Source: Coturnix japonica
Taxonomy: Eukaryota > Chordata > Aves > Galliformes > Phasianidae
NCBI RefSeq assembly: GCF_001577835.2
Contig: NC_029542.1
Span: forward strand, 4,261,060-4,325,059
Direction: 5' to 3'
DNA length: 64,000 nucleotides
Shown: positions 23,471-39,611 of the stretch, piece by piece
Position numbering within the stretch: the stretch's first letter is position 1
How the letters are laid out: every line of letters begins with the position of its first letter
Notes under the pieces: model-generated
Told to the model about the DNA's origin: nothing
The model's input: only the letters and a program-made list of their open reading frames with translations
Databases searched by the model: none
Translations under genes and position numbers: made by a program

Positions 23471-25710
23471 TCACGTGGGCGCATCGCGCTGCTCCCCCCG
23501 CTCGTAGGACCGCTCCCCACGGGCCACCACGCGGTGCAGCCCCAGGCGCCGCAGCTTCTGCACGAGGTTCCCGCTGAAGATGCTGCTCCGCAATGAAGGT
23601 TCCCGCGGCTCCTCCGCAGCGCAGGGATGGGGGGGCAGCGGGGGGGCTCCCCTGGTCGGGGCCGGGTGCACCGCTGCGTTGATGCCGCGCCGGAGCAGGA
23701 GGTGGACGAGGCCCAGGGGGGGGTCGGGGCGGTGCGACGGCGCTGGGCAGGACGGCTGCGAAGACGGGGGGCTGCGGTTCAGCCCTTCAAAGGACCCACA
23801 AGAAGGCACGACGGAGTGATGCAGACTGCAGGGAGAGAGCAGAGCAGGGCTCAGTGACTGGGGGGACTCGGGCTGCAGGCAGGGCTTGGCCCAGCACCGT
23901 GCCCTCATTTGTCATCCATGCAGGATAGTTTGTGCAGTTGTGATTGCTTTTTGGTTTTACTGATGCTGTGAACTCCAGCTCACACCAATCACTGCTTTGC
24001 AATAGCGCCCAGCAGTTAAGGTGCCCATTCCTTGCTCCATCCTGACCCCAGCAGGAAGGCAGCAGGCGCTGCTGCAGCCTCAGAGCCCCACTCCTCCCAC
24101 ACAAAGCCCCCAAGGGTGGAGACAGAACAGGCAGGAGGGAGGAGAGGAGGCAGCAGTGGGGAGGGGAGGAGGAACATACCTGGGCATCACCGTGGTGAGC
24201 TCAGTGGTGGGGTGGAGGATGTGGCAGGTGGTGATGGTGAAGGTGGACGGGGTCTGGGGGAGGTTGTTAGCAGAGAGGAACACTGGAGGGGACAGGAGAC
24301 AGCGGGTTAATGGGACATGGGTGGGAAGGGCATGGAGAGCAGGTGGGGGCCCATAGGAGCACTAGTGTTAGCCTAGAAGCTGCCACAAGCAGCAGAACCC
24401 CACACCCAGGGAGCAGTGCTGGCTGTGTTCAGCCCAATACAGCTCAGAGGAGGCTCAAAGAGCCCAGAGTTCTCCTGGACCTTCCTTGGCCATGTGCCTT
24501 CATGGGTCCAGGGGATGGACCGGTGGAAGGGATGGGAGAGGGAAGAGCACAGGGCAAAGAGCACAGGAGGGCAGAGGGAGACTGGGGCCCACATCCCCCC
24601 CGTTCCTGTGCCCCCCGCTCACCCCCGGGGCCCTTCATGGCTTTGGCGGGTGTGGAGGTGGGCAGCAGCTGGAAGGAGGCAGCCTCCACCTCATCCTCCT
24701 CCAGGTCAGTGAGGCTGTACACCTCCTCCAGGTCGATGTCCAGGGGCCTGAAGTCCTTAGTGAGCACCCCAGGGCGCGGCACGAGGATCCCCCCCAGGTT
24801 GGGCTGTGCCAGCTGCTGCCAGTGGTGGAGCGTCACTGAGCCTGGAAGGGGGGATACAGGCGTGCAGAGGGGCTCAGCTGGGAACACAGGGCCCTTCTGG
24901 CACCCCCAGGGCAGCACGAAGCCCCCTCGCATTCCTCACCTTCCAGCGGCTTCACGATCTGCAGCTTGTCCGGCAGGAAACTGAGCGAGCCCAGCGAGAA
25001 GCCGGAGGCAGCGGTGTGCTCAGAGCCCCCCGAGCCGGCGGACACAACGCTGCCGTTGGGGGTCGGGATCCCGTTGGAGCCGTCCTCATCCCGCAGCCGC
25101 CACAGTTTGTGCTCCCGCTCCGCCTCGAAGGAGCGCTCCTCCTCCGACAGCCGCTGCTGCACCGACAGCCGCTGCAGCGCCGCCTCCAGGTCCTGACGGC
25201 CGGGGGCCGCCCGTGGGCCCACCGCCCTGCGGAGACACGGGGTCAGGGGCTCACGGCACTGTACAATGCACCGTGTCCAACATCCCCCTGCCCTGAGCCC
25301 CCCTCACACTCACGGGGCGCCGTGGTGAGGAGTGCTGCCCCCCCCGGAGGGAGCAGCCGACGTCTGCTTGGAGCCGGGTGTGTGCTGGGGGGACGCGGAG
25401 CTCGATCGGGCTTTAGCCGCGTGGTTCACCGCCTTCACCGTCTCGAAAACGCGCAGGCAGCTCCTGTGGGCAGGGAGAGGGAGGGGGCTGAGCCCGGAGC
25501 AGCCCCAGCACAGGGTCACAGAATCGCTGCCATCAGCTCATCCCCACCACGTCCCCAAGAACCACAGCTCCTTACTTGGACCCCTCCCAGCTCACGGCAT
25601 CAGCCCCTACCTGTAGTCTGAGGAGGATTCCGTCCCCTTCCTCATCGTCCCCTTGATCTCAGCAGCCAATGATTCCTGCAGGGCGGGGGTGCAGTGTCAA
25701 CACGGGCGAG

Positions 25711-25786
<76 letters not shown>

Positions 25787-28700
25787 CGGACCGGGCGCCG
25801 CCCCCCCCCCCCCCCCCAAAATCTCCCCCTCCCCACACACACCATGGGCAGGAGGCTGCTCCCTGTGCCGTAGCGGCTGACGGTGCTGTTGGGCAGACTG
25901 CGGCTGCGGAGACTCTTCACCTCCTCCTGGGCCTCCTGCAGCATCCCACCACACTCCACGTATTTGTCCTGCAGATCCTGCAGCTGGGGGGGGGAGGAAG
26001 CAGCGCTCAGGGCACAACCCTCACCTGTGGGGACCCACAACCCCCCCCATCCCACACTCACCTCTGTCCGGAGCTGCTGCTGCACCTCCTTGGCTGTGGC
26101 CAGGTGCTGCTGGAGCTCCTCCACCTCCGTGTTGTACTGCAGAGCAACAGGGGGGAGTCACGGGGGCTGTGCCCTGTGCCCCCAGTGCCCCCCAGCACAG
26201 AGCAGGGGAGGGGTGGGTTCTCACCGATCTGCACTTCTGCTGCAGCTCCACCACCTGTGCCAGGAGCTGACTGATCTCCTCCTGCTGCCTCGCCGTGTCC
26301 TCAGCCTTGCGGGCCAGCTCTTCCGACAGGCAGGCGACCTGCTGGCTGGCTGCAGCTGGTGGGGAGCACCGTCACCATCCGCCCCAGGTGCTCTCCATCC
26401 CCCCCCCCCAGCCCAGCCCACATACAGAACTGCTCCACACAGTCAATCATCAGCTGCTGCTCCTGGTCCTCGTACCGGCTGGTCTCTGTCACGATGGTGG
26501 TGGCCTGGGGGAGAGGACAGGGTCTGTATGAGATGAGCAGAGCGTTCCCCCCCAGCATCACCACTGGGTGCCCCGCTGCCCCCACCTCCAGGCGAAGCTT
26601 CTGGTTCTCCTCCTCCAGGCACCGGAGCTTCTGCTGCAGAGCGTCGTACTGGAAGTACTGCTGCAGGGACAGCGAGGACTCGCTCCGGCGCAGCCTGGGG
26701 ACAGTGGGGTGGGCATTGAACACCAACAGTGTGGGCAGGATGAGGCCCTGCCAGCACCCTGACCCACAGCCATGGGGCAGCCCCATAGGGCCCACTCACG
26801 GTGTGATGGGGGTGGAGGTGGGCTCATTCTCCTCTGTGTTGGTGGTGTAGAAATGGAGCAGATCGTCCCTCATTGAGACCTCATGGCGCAGCTGTGCGAT
26901 CTGGGGGGATAATCAGGGTTCAGCTCAGGGGCACAGCCCTACACAGCACCCCCCACCCCCCAGCACAGGGCTGAGGGTGGTACCTCCTCCTTGGCCAGCT
27001 CCAGCTGCTCCTCCAGCAGCTCATTGCGCTCCGTCAGGCTGCGGTTCTGTTTCAGCAGGGACTGCCCGATGCGCGCTGCCAGCTCCAGGTCTCTCTCTTT
27101 CTGCAGGATGTGAGGGGAACACACTGAGTGTCAACCAGGACCGTCCCCTCCGGCCCCCACCCCGCAGCCCCAGGTCCCCGTGCTCCAGCACACACCTCAT
27201 CCAGCAGGTTGGTGACAGCATCAATGTCGTGGTACGTCTTGGTGATCCGCACGGCCCGCTCGGTGCACAGGACTGGGGGGAGAAGGGCAAAGGCTGAACC
27301 TGGCTGTGCATACACAAGGGCTGCAGGGGGAGCTCGGTGTTTCCCTGCTGCCCCCTCCCCTCGTTCTGCAGCTCGCAGCTCACCCACGGGCACGCGCTGC
27401 CCCTGCAGCACACAGTGATGGGCAACGGCTGCAGCAGCTGCACTGAGCTGCCCTGCGCTGCTCACCATTTGCTGGGCAGCAGCAGCACGGTGCAGGCAGG
27501 CTGCTCCTGTGGGGCACACACCGACCTCACCCCACATCTCAGTGTGAAGGGGAAGGTGCCAACGTCCCCCCGTTCTGACACAGGGCACACGGATGGGAAG
27601 GAGGAGCCGAAGGGAGGTGACGTCTCCAACACAAAGCCAGGCTGGGAGCACTGGCACAAACAGCGCCGTGCAGCACTGCATGAAGGCAGCGTCCCCCCAG
27701 CCTGCCCCAGCCCCCTCCCCCAGATGGCACTGCAGGAAGCCAGCCCTGCCCTAGTTTCTCCATGGGGTCGCTGGCTGAGCACAGGGATTTGCTCCAGCCC
27801 ACGTTCAACAGCCAGGAGCGAAGGGACAGAACCCACAGCATCCAAACTCACAGCCACAGTGGGGCCCAGCACTGAGATCTGCCCTCCTGGGGTGCTGCAC
27901 CCCACACCTACCTGATGCTCCCATGGCTACAGTGAGGAGCACCTTGTGAGCAGCAAGGGGAGCAAAGCAGCTGCAGAAACAGACACCAAGCTGGGGGGGG
28001 TCATATCCCCCCCAGTATATCTGGGCCTTTGGGGCAGATGGGTGGCACAGGGGGTGCCCACTGATCTGCAGAGGCAGCCAGCAGTGAGCACGAGGCCTCA
28101 AGCTCTGCCTGTACCCCACAGCCACTGCCAGAGCTGCCCACTGTGCTCACAGCCCCACGGCGCGTGCCTCAGTTTCCCCAGCAGAGCAGCCCAGCAGCTT
28201 CACCCTGCAGCCCCCACCCCACGCACTCCCCCAGGCGGGCAGACAAAGTGGGTTAACGGGGGAGGCTCAGCCACACAAATCCCATTATGCTGCCCCAGAT
28301 GGGATTGTGTAATGGCGCACATCACCATGGTGATGCCCCCACTCGCCACCCGTGTCCCTGTCCAGACCCCAGTGGGTACATCCATAGGGATGGGGGGCCA
28401 GCCTCAGCCCCAGCCCCCTCCCCTCAGCAGGGCCTGCTTCCCGCAGGGGTCTCTAACTGCACTTCATCAGGCCGCTGAGCCGTTAATTGGAAATAATTGG
28501 AGCATGAGCATCTTGATGGCGTGAGCCAGCAGCGGGTCCTGGGAGCTGCCCAACACGTACACACCAACCAGCACGGCCGGGCCAGCACAGTGTGGGAGCC
28601 CACACCCCCATGGGGGGCTGCCCAAAGCCCCAAAGCCCCACGGATCCTTCCCCATCGCTCTGCCCACCACCAGCAGGAACCCCTCCTGGGGTCACAGTGA

Positions 28701-31221
28701 CCCCAAAGGGACTGGATAGCAATCCCGCACGGTGAGTGGGACCGGGGAGAGGGGGGGGGGATTGTCAACCCCAAGGGAAATGCACAGACCGGGAGATGGC
28801 AGCCGTGGGGCGGCTGTTGGGAGCCCCCGACCCCTCATTCCCGCTGCAGCCCCAGCCCCGTCGCCCCCCACCTTCCTCCAGCTCTCGGGCGATGGGGTCC
28901 CCGCCGCCGCCGCGCTCCGCGTTCCCGTTCAGCTCGTCGTACGCGGCGGGGCTGCTCCAGATCTCCATGGTGCCGTGCCCACCGCGGAGCCGTGCCGAGC
29001 CGTCCGCTCCCGCCCCTATTTATGGGGTCGCCCGATGCGCACCTGCCCGCTGCGTCCCGGGGGCGGCGCTCAGGCCGGAGCGGGGCGGGGGCGGCGGGGT
29101 CGGGGGCTGCACGCTCCCCCCGGCTCGGCACAGCACAGCACAGCGCAGCACGGCACGGCACAGCACAGCACAGCACAGCACAGCACAGCACGGCACAGCA
29201 CAGCACAGCATAGCACGGCACGGCACGGCACGGCACAGCACAGCACACAGCAGGCAGCTCAGCCCGGCCGGCAGCAGCAGCTCTCTGTGCACTATGAGGA
29301 CACGGCCCCCATCGTGTACCCCACAGCCCCCATCGGGCACCGCAGAACCACACGCCATGGGGATGTGCTCCTCATAGGGGATGCTGCTGGATCCCACCTC
29401 CCAGCCTCGCACGGACACGGGGTGGTCTGTGCACTGCATCCCCCAGTGGGAGCTGCCCAGAGGGGACACTGAGGCAGAACTAGGGCAGGGAGAGCTGAAT
29501 AAATCACACTCTGTTTACATGATGGAGCAGCTGCGTACACACTGTGCAGGCGCTGTGGGCAGGGGGCTGTGGGTGGGGGGCAGCGGGGCTGCTCTCCGTC
29601 AGGATGCCAGGACTGCTCCTATGCACAGCGCCTCCATCAGCACCCGCCCCCAGCGCCTGCCCTCATTAGGACTGAACTAATCAATGAACCGATGAGGCCG
29701 CGGCTGGAGCTGCCCTTCAGCAGCACACAGTGCCTTTATTTGCCTGCTGGAGTCCCTCCCTGCAGCACCCAGGATCCTGACCCCCTCCAGTTCTGCCTCA
29801 GCCACAGCACCCTCCTGGCTCTGCCCTCTCCTCCTTCCTGCCTGGGCTCCACAGTTTGTGGGTAGGGACCCATCCATGGGCACCCCAAGGACGCAGTGTG
29901 TAGGAGCTGCTCCCTCCTAATCCCTGCCAGAGCTTTGCTTCTCCATGCAGGTCTCTGCGCCTGCACAAGGAGATTACAGGGGGCTATTTCTGATGGCAGC
30001 TTAACGGTCTGGGTGAGGGGATGAGGGGGTGGGGGCACAGCACACACAGACGGGGCACTGAGAAACGTGACATGGAGTGGGAGTGGTGACACAACCGAGC
30101 CACACTGTGCCCAGAGCTGGAAGCTGCGGCTGATGGCTGAGGGGGCAGGAACACCATGGGGCCACAAGCACAAGCATGTCACAGCCAGGGGGTGCCCCCA
30201 GCCCCCCATGCGTGGGAGGAGGCAGAGAGGGCGGCAGCAGGATGCAGCCCCATTGCCCCAGATCTCCATCAGCCCCCTGCTCTGCTCCTGCCCCCAGCAC
30301 ACACACACCAAGGTCCAAGTGGAGCACAGACCCCTCCTGTGCCCCCACCAGCTCCCAACCCAATGGAGCCTCGGCACAGTGTGTATGGGGGGGGGGGGGG
30401 GGCGTGCAGGGTCCCTGGGAGATGGTGGGGCTCCCTGCACATGTCCAGCTCAGCCCAGCAGAATTAGCCCGGGATGTTCTGGCCGAGGAAATCCACTCCG
30501 CCAATCCCATTAGTGGTGATTAGCTCCTGCACTGCCCCGTGACCCCACCCTGAATCCTACACCCCACGGCCCCCACCCCAAACCCTGCACCCCACTGCCC
30601 CAGGTCAGCCCCATAGTAAGGGCCGGGCACTCACGGAAGTACCACAGGGTCTCCTCGATCTGCTGGGGGGTCAGGGGGGCTGGGGGCTGCGGGGCGGTTG
30701 GGGCACGCAGCCAGTCCTCGTGGTCGTAGCCAAAGACGGTGTCGGCACGCAGAGTGTAGCGGGGCAGCTGCTCGCCCAGCAGGGTGACGATCTCCACCTC
30801 GGGGACGTCGCCGCTGCACAGCTCTGGGGATACGGGGACAGCGCGTCAGGTGCGGGCTGGGGGCACCCGGGGCCGGGATGGGGGCACAGAAAATTGGCTT
30901 GGGGGTGCATTGGAGGAGAACTTCCTGCCCCCTCTGCCCCCGTGGGGTCCGGGGTTGGTGCCCTCAGCAGCCGGATAACCCCAAAGCCTCGTGCCCGCGG
31001 AGGGCGTCCCAGCGGGGGGCGGCTCACGGGGACCCTCATCCCATCCTTCCCCCCCCTCCCCTTTGCCTCCTGAGGGGAGATCCCTGCTGCCACCTCCCGG
31101 CCGCATTGAGGCACCGCGATACGGGGCGGGGGATGCCGGGACGCGCGGTAGGGACGAGGCCGAGAGTTTCCCGGCCCCCTCCCGTCCCCCCGGCCCGACC
31201 CACCGGTGATGGTCGCGGCAT
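23471..31221 (-). CDS. HAP1: huntingtin-associated protein 1 (TRAK/HAP1 family motor adaptor)
   Basis: Coiled-coil adaptor linking dynein/dynactin and kinesin to vesicles and organelles. Exons in transcript order: 31204-31221, 30635-30821, 27196-27272, 26984-27100, 26800-26900, 26586-26694, 26426-26504, 26225-26355, 26062-26136, 25843-25983, 25611-25675, 25314-25463, 24940-25226, 24623-24841, 24180-24282, 23471-23825. All phases close, for 737 residues. Domains: N-terminal acidic segment (VEIVTLLGEQLPRYTLRADT), CC1 box ELAARIGQSLL, a long coiled coil through LRHEVSMRDDLL and RYEDQEQQLMIDCVEQF, a Spindly-like SLAAEI, then a TRAK/Milton-like block (LPDKLQIVKPLEG, HHWQQLAQPNLGGI, DIDLEEVYSLTDLEED). 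Strong similarity to TRAK1 raises the alternative of a TRAK paralogue, but position between GAST and JUP identifies HAP1. The 18-base first exon is the least certain part. A second first exon lies at 28872-28968. Confidence 0.92.
25716..25817 (+). repeat. 70-base C homopolymer plus 17-base C run in HAP1 intron
   Basis: An uninterrupted C run at 25716-25785, 15 mixed GC bases, then C at 25801-25817. It makes up more than half of the 167-base intron between HAP1 exons 10 and 11. On the transcribed sense strand it is G70. The length is extraordinary and may be partly an assembly artefact. Confidence 0.9.
28872..28968 (-). CDS. HAP1: HAP1 alternative first coding exon
   Basis: Starts MEIWSSPAAYDELNGNAERG and ends ...ELEE with one base left over (GAA G|GTGGGG). 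Joined to the third HAP1 exon (acceptor after 27272) it reads ELEE-VLCTERAV in frame, giving a 701-residue isoform without the VEIVTLLGEQLP segment. TRAK1 has the same arrangement, with a short isoform reading LLEEVLCAERVG at the same junction, so the exon is very likely real and the alternative promoter ancestral. A TATA-like ATAAATA lies about 50 bases upstream of the ATG. Confidence 0.8.
29017..29023 (-). promoter_or_regulatory. TATA-like box of the internal HAP1 promoter
   Basis: ATAAATA on the minus strand in otherwise GC-rich sequence, about 50 bases upstream of the alternative HAP1 start at 28968. The (TGCTG)n array lies just further upstream. Confidence 0.55.
29127..29250 (-). repeat. 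pentanucleotide array CAGCA/CGGCA upstream of internal HAP1 promoter
   Basis: About 24 tandem 5-base units (CAGCA with CGGCA variants; TGCTG/TGCCG on the HAP1 sense strand). It begins about 100 bases upstream of the TATA-like box of the alternative first exon. A related array lies in NT5C3B intron 2. Confidence 0.9.
29260..30634 (-). other. HAP1 intron between exon 2 and the alternative first exon
   Basis: No additional exon could be supported. A G-run of about 17 bases lies near 30387-30403. The rest shows no recognised element. Confidence 0.5.
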
Positions 31222-31700
31222 CGCGGCGGCTGCCCGCGGCGTGGGGCGGGGTCGGGCCGGGGGGCGGTTCCTGCGGGGCGGCGGGGTCCAGTTTGGCGTC
31301 ACGGGGGGAGCCCGGCTGCCATGGGCCGTGCCTTCCCCCCCACCCCGGATCCCCCGGAGCAGCGCTGGGAGCCGCAGGGTCCCTCCTCTGGCCGAGCCTG
31401 GGGAGAAGGAGACTTCAGGGCGACGCTGGGGACCAGGGCCCCCATCCCGTCCCCCAGCCGTACGGGGACCCTGAGCGTCCTCATTGCCCCCCCCGCCGCC
31501 AACCCCCCCCCTGGGGCAGCATCGCACTGCCGGGCTCCGGGGGCCGGGGGGTCGTGGGCAGCAGCGCCGGACGGGCCCGGCGTGGGTCCCGCTGCCCTGA
31601 GCGGTGCAGGGCGGATCTCGGGGCCATGTACCTGCTAAGCGCTGCTCCACGCCGTCGGGCCGACGGCCGCTACGTGGTGCGGGGTCTCGGCACCAAAGCA
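30830..31700 (-). promoter_or_regulatory. CpG-rich upstream HAP1 promoter region
   Basis: CpG-dense sequence surrounding the short first coding exon (MPRPSP, 31204-31221, donor CCG|GTGGGT). No TATA box is evident, which fits a dispersed CpG promoter for the long isoform. Confidence 0.5.
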
Positions 31701-33260
31701 CAGCCCTGGTGACATGCGGGCGGTGAGGACGCTTCGCAGGGGCCGGGTGGGACCCCGCTCCCCATCCAGGTGCCCGGCAGCGGACGGACGCGGTCGCGGT
31801 GCCGCAGCTCTCGCGGGAGCCCTCGGGAGCCGCACCTCGCCGGGCAAAGTTCGGCTGCCATCCTCCACCCCAGTGCCAGCGGGATGCGGGTACGGGGCTG
31901 GGAGGACCCGCGGCGGTGCCAGCACGGCCATAAACACATCACGAGCCCAGCCATAAAACCAACACCATCACGGCCGTAAAACCAGGACTGCTGTGACCCC
32001 GCCGTCACGGGCTGTGCCGTCCCTGCCGATCGCTGCCGGAGGAGTCGGGGCTGCAGGGGTCGAGCTGGGCACTGCGGAGCCGTCGCATTGCAGCAGCGGG
32101 ACGGGGGCAGCGCGAACGCAGAACGTCCCGCAGCCTGAGCTCGTCCTTCGCACCCCGCAGGGTGGGATGGCACCGCCTGGCCGCTCCTGCTCCTCCACCA
32201 GAGGGCAACAGGCGGGACGGGGCGGGTCGGGGCACTGCGAGGACGGAGGGCGCTCCCGGCCGGACCCCAGCGCCCAGCGAGCAGAGCAGCGCACAGGGGC
32301 TGCCCCGGGCTGTCCCGAGGGCTTGGCCCCATTGCCCACCACTGCAGCAGCTCTGTCGGGCAGGGCCACGCAACCCTCCGGATTTGCGCTCCGTGCTGCC
32401 CGGCTCCCACGGCTCCCGGAAAACAGCTGTTGTTTTGCACGGCCCCGATCCTGGCACGGGACAGAGCAGGAAGCCGGGCCGTATCCCTGCTGCACGAGGC
32501 TTGGCCGGGCTCAATGAGACAGGCCTGGAGCCAACCCCGCTTCCCCGCCCCGCTCCTTTCTGCCTTCCACCCCAGCCCGGACCCTGCAGGCGTCCAGCTC
32601 AGAGCAGCCCCGCGCCGCTCCAGGCGCTGGGGAGCTGATCACAACAGATGTACGAACACCCCCGTCCCGACCCTCTCCCATCTCACAGCAGAGCTGTCAC
32701 AAAGCTCAAGGACGGAGCTGAGCCCACCCCCGTGCCAGCACCCGGCTGAGCTCCCCGTGCCAAGCAGGGGGGACGCGGGGACACGGCCGAGCAGATGGGC
32801 ACCGCCAAGTTCACGGATAACTTTGGGAAGTTTCCACCTCTCAGCACGTTGCCAGCCCGGCGCCCGGAGCTGCTTCCACGCCGCTCGCAGGGAGCAGCTG
32901 CCGGTGAATCTCCTCCCTCCATCTGTGCCGCTCGCACAACCCGGCTGCGGGAGTTTGGATGGGAATCGGTCGCCGCTTTTAACCCCGCCGCACGCAGCTC
33001 CATCCCGCCCCGCTCCATCCATCCATCACCGGAGCTCGGCTGCAGCGCGTGTTTATCCCTAGAGCTCATTAAGACGAGCTCCGAGCCGCAGCGGAGCTGA
33101 GATGCCAGTGATGCTCCTTAATGAACAAACATCTTAATTACCAGGAGCTGCTGCCTCCTGGCAGAGCAGACATGTCGCCATACCCACATCAGGGCGATGC
33201 CCACCCCACCCCAACGGGACCCACAATGTCCCCAGGCCAACAAAGAAGAGGCTGACGACG
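31700..33260. other. HAP1-JUP intergenic region
   Basis: GC-rich spacer between the HAP1 5' end and the JUP 3' end (both minus strand). No gene, repeat family or RNA gene recognised; the open frames have random-looking composition. Confidence 0.5.
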
Positions 33261-33281
33261 ACCCGGGGCTGGGGGGGTTAT

Positions 33282-33287
33282 TTTATT
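33282..33287 (-). other. JUP polyadenylation signal
   Basis: AATAAA on the minus strand, about 875 bases downstream of the JUP stop. The interval 33288-34161 is the JUP 3' UTR, AT-richer than the surrounding coding exons. Confidence 0.75.
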
Positions 33288-34161
33288 CTTTGCTTTGGTC
33301 TATACAAAAAACAACTTATAGAAATAATAAAATCTTCCCTTCTGGACCCACGCTGCAGTGACAGCCCGTCCACTTCCAGGCAGAGCGTGAAACCATCAGA
33401 TCCAGAACCTCTTCAGAAAAGTCATCAGATAAGGAAAGAGGGAGGAAACACCACTCACCAAAAGGAGGGGAAAGGGTTAAAATGTGCCACAGAGATGGGT
33501 ACAAGGACACGGTTCTACTGCTGGAGTCACTCCTCTATGGGTGCTGCGGGACTCAGTCGGCTCCACGCAGCAGATCCCAACCCCACCATCCCCAGGGCTC
33601 CAGGAGCGGCTCCGTTTGCTCCCAGCAAAGCCCAGGCTGCCCCTCGGACACCAAAGCTTGCAGAAAGCAAAGGGGCTCCTCCCAGCAGACCCCTCCCCAG
33701 AACAAACTGCAGGGACGTTAGAAAGCACAAACTTAAAGACGGCAAAAGCCGTTGGCACCATATTAAAAATAAGAAGGAAATATATATATTCATAGAAAAG
33801 ACCATCCTGCCAATGAAAGGTTGATAAAGATGCGGGATTTGTGTGTTTTAAAGCTTCAGAAACTGTATTTGGATGCCGGGTGCAGCAGTAGGTGCTCGAA
33901 GCAGTCCCAGGAGGAAGGACCTGCACAGACCCACAGCGAAGAGAAAACTAAACGGGGAGATGAAACCTCTCGTGGGAATGGGGACGTTTGTCGTCAGGCA
34001 CTTCTGTCTCCCGAGTCCTTCTCGCCATTGCTCAGCTCTGGGGCCGCCCTCTGCACGGAGGAAACTCCTGCACAGAGGAATGGGTGTCACCGTGGGCTCT
34101 GGGGAGCGGGATGTGGCCCCCCAGCCCCCCCAGCCCCCCCTACCTGTTGTTGTGCGGGCGG

Positions 34162-39601
<5,440 letters not shown>

Positions 39602-39611
39602 GGCTGCACTG

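Noticed and set aside
25642-26124. polyglycine or polyproline protein
   Set aside because: The Gly/Pro runs are translations of the C70 intron tract; the flanks are genuine HAP1 exons in another frame.
29127-29250. CRISPR-like repeat array
   Set aside because: Contiguous 5-base units without spacers, in a vertebrate genome: a simple tandem repeat. The same reasoning applies to 21367-21463 and 61074-61256.
34139-34161. intron in the JUP 3' UTR (CAG|GTAGGG just after the stop)
   Set aside because: The donor looks good, but no convincing acceptor at a realistic distance could be identified by eye.
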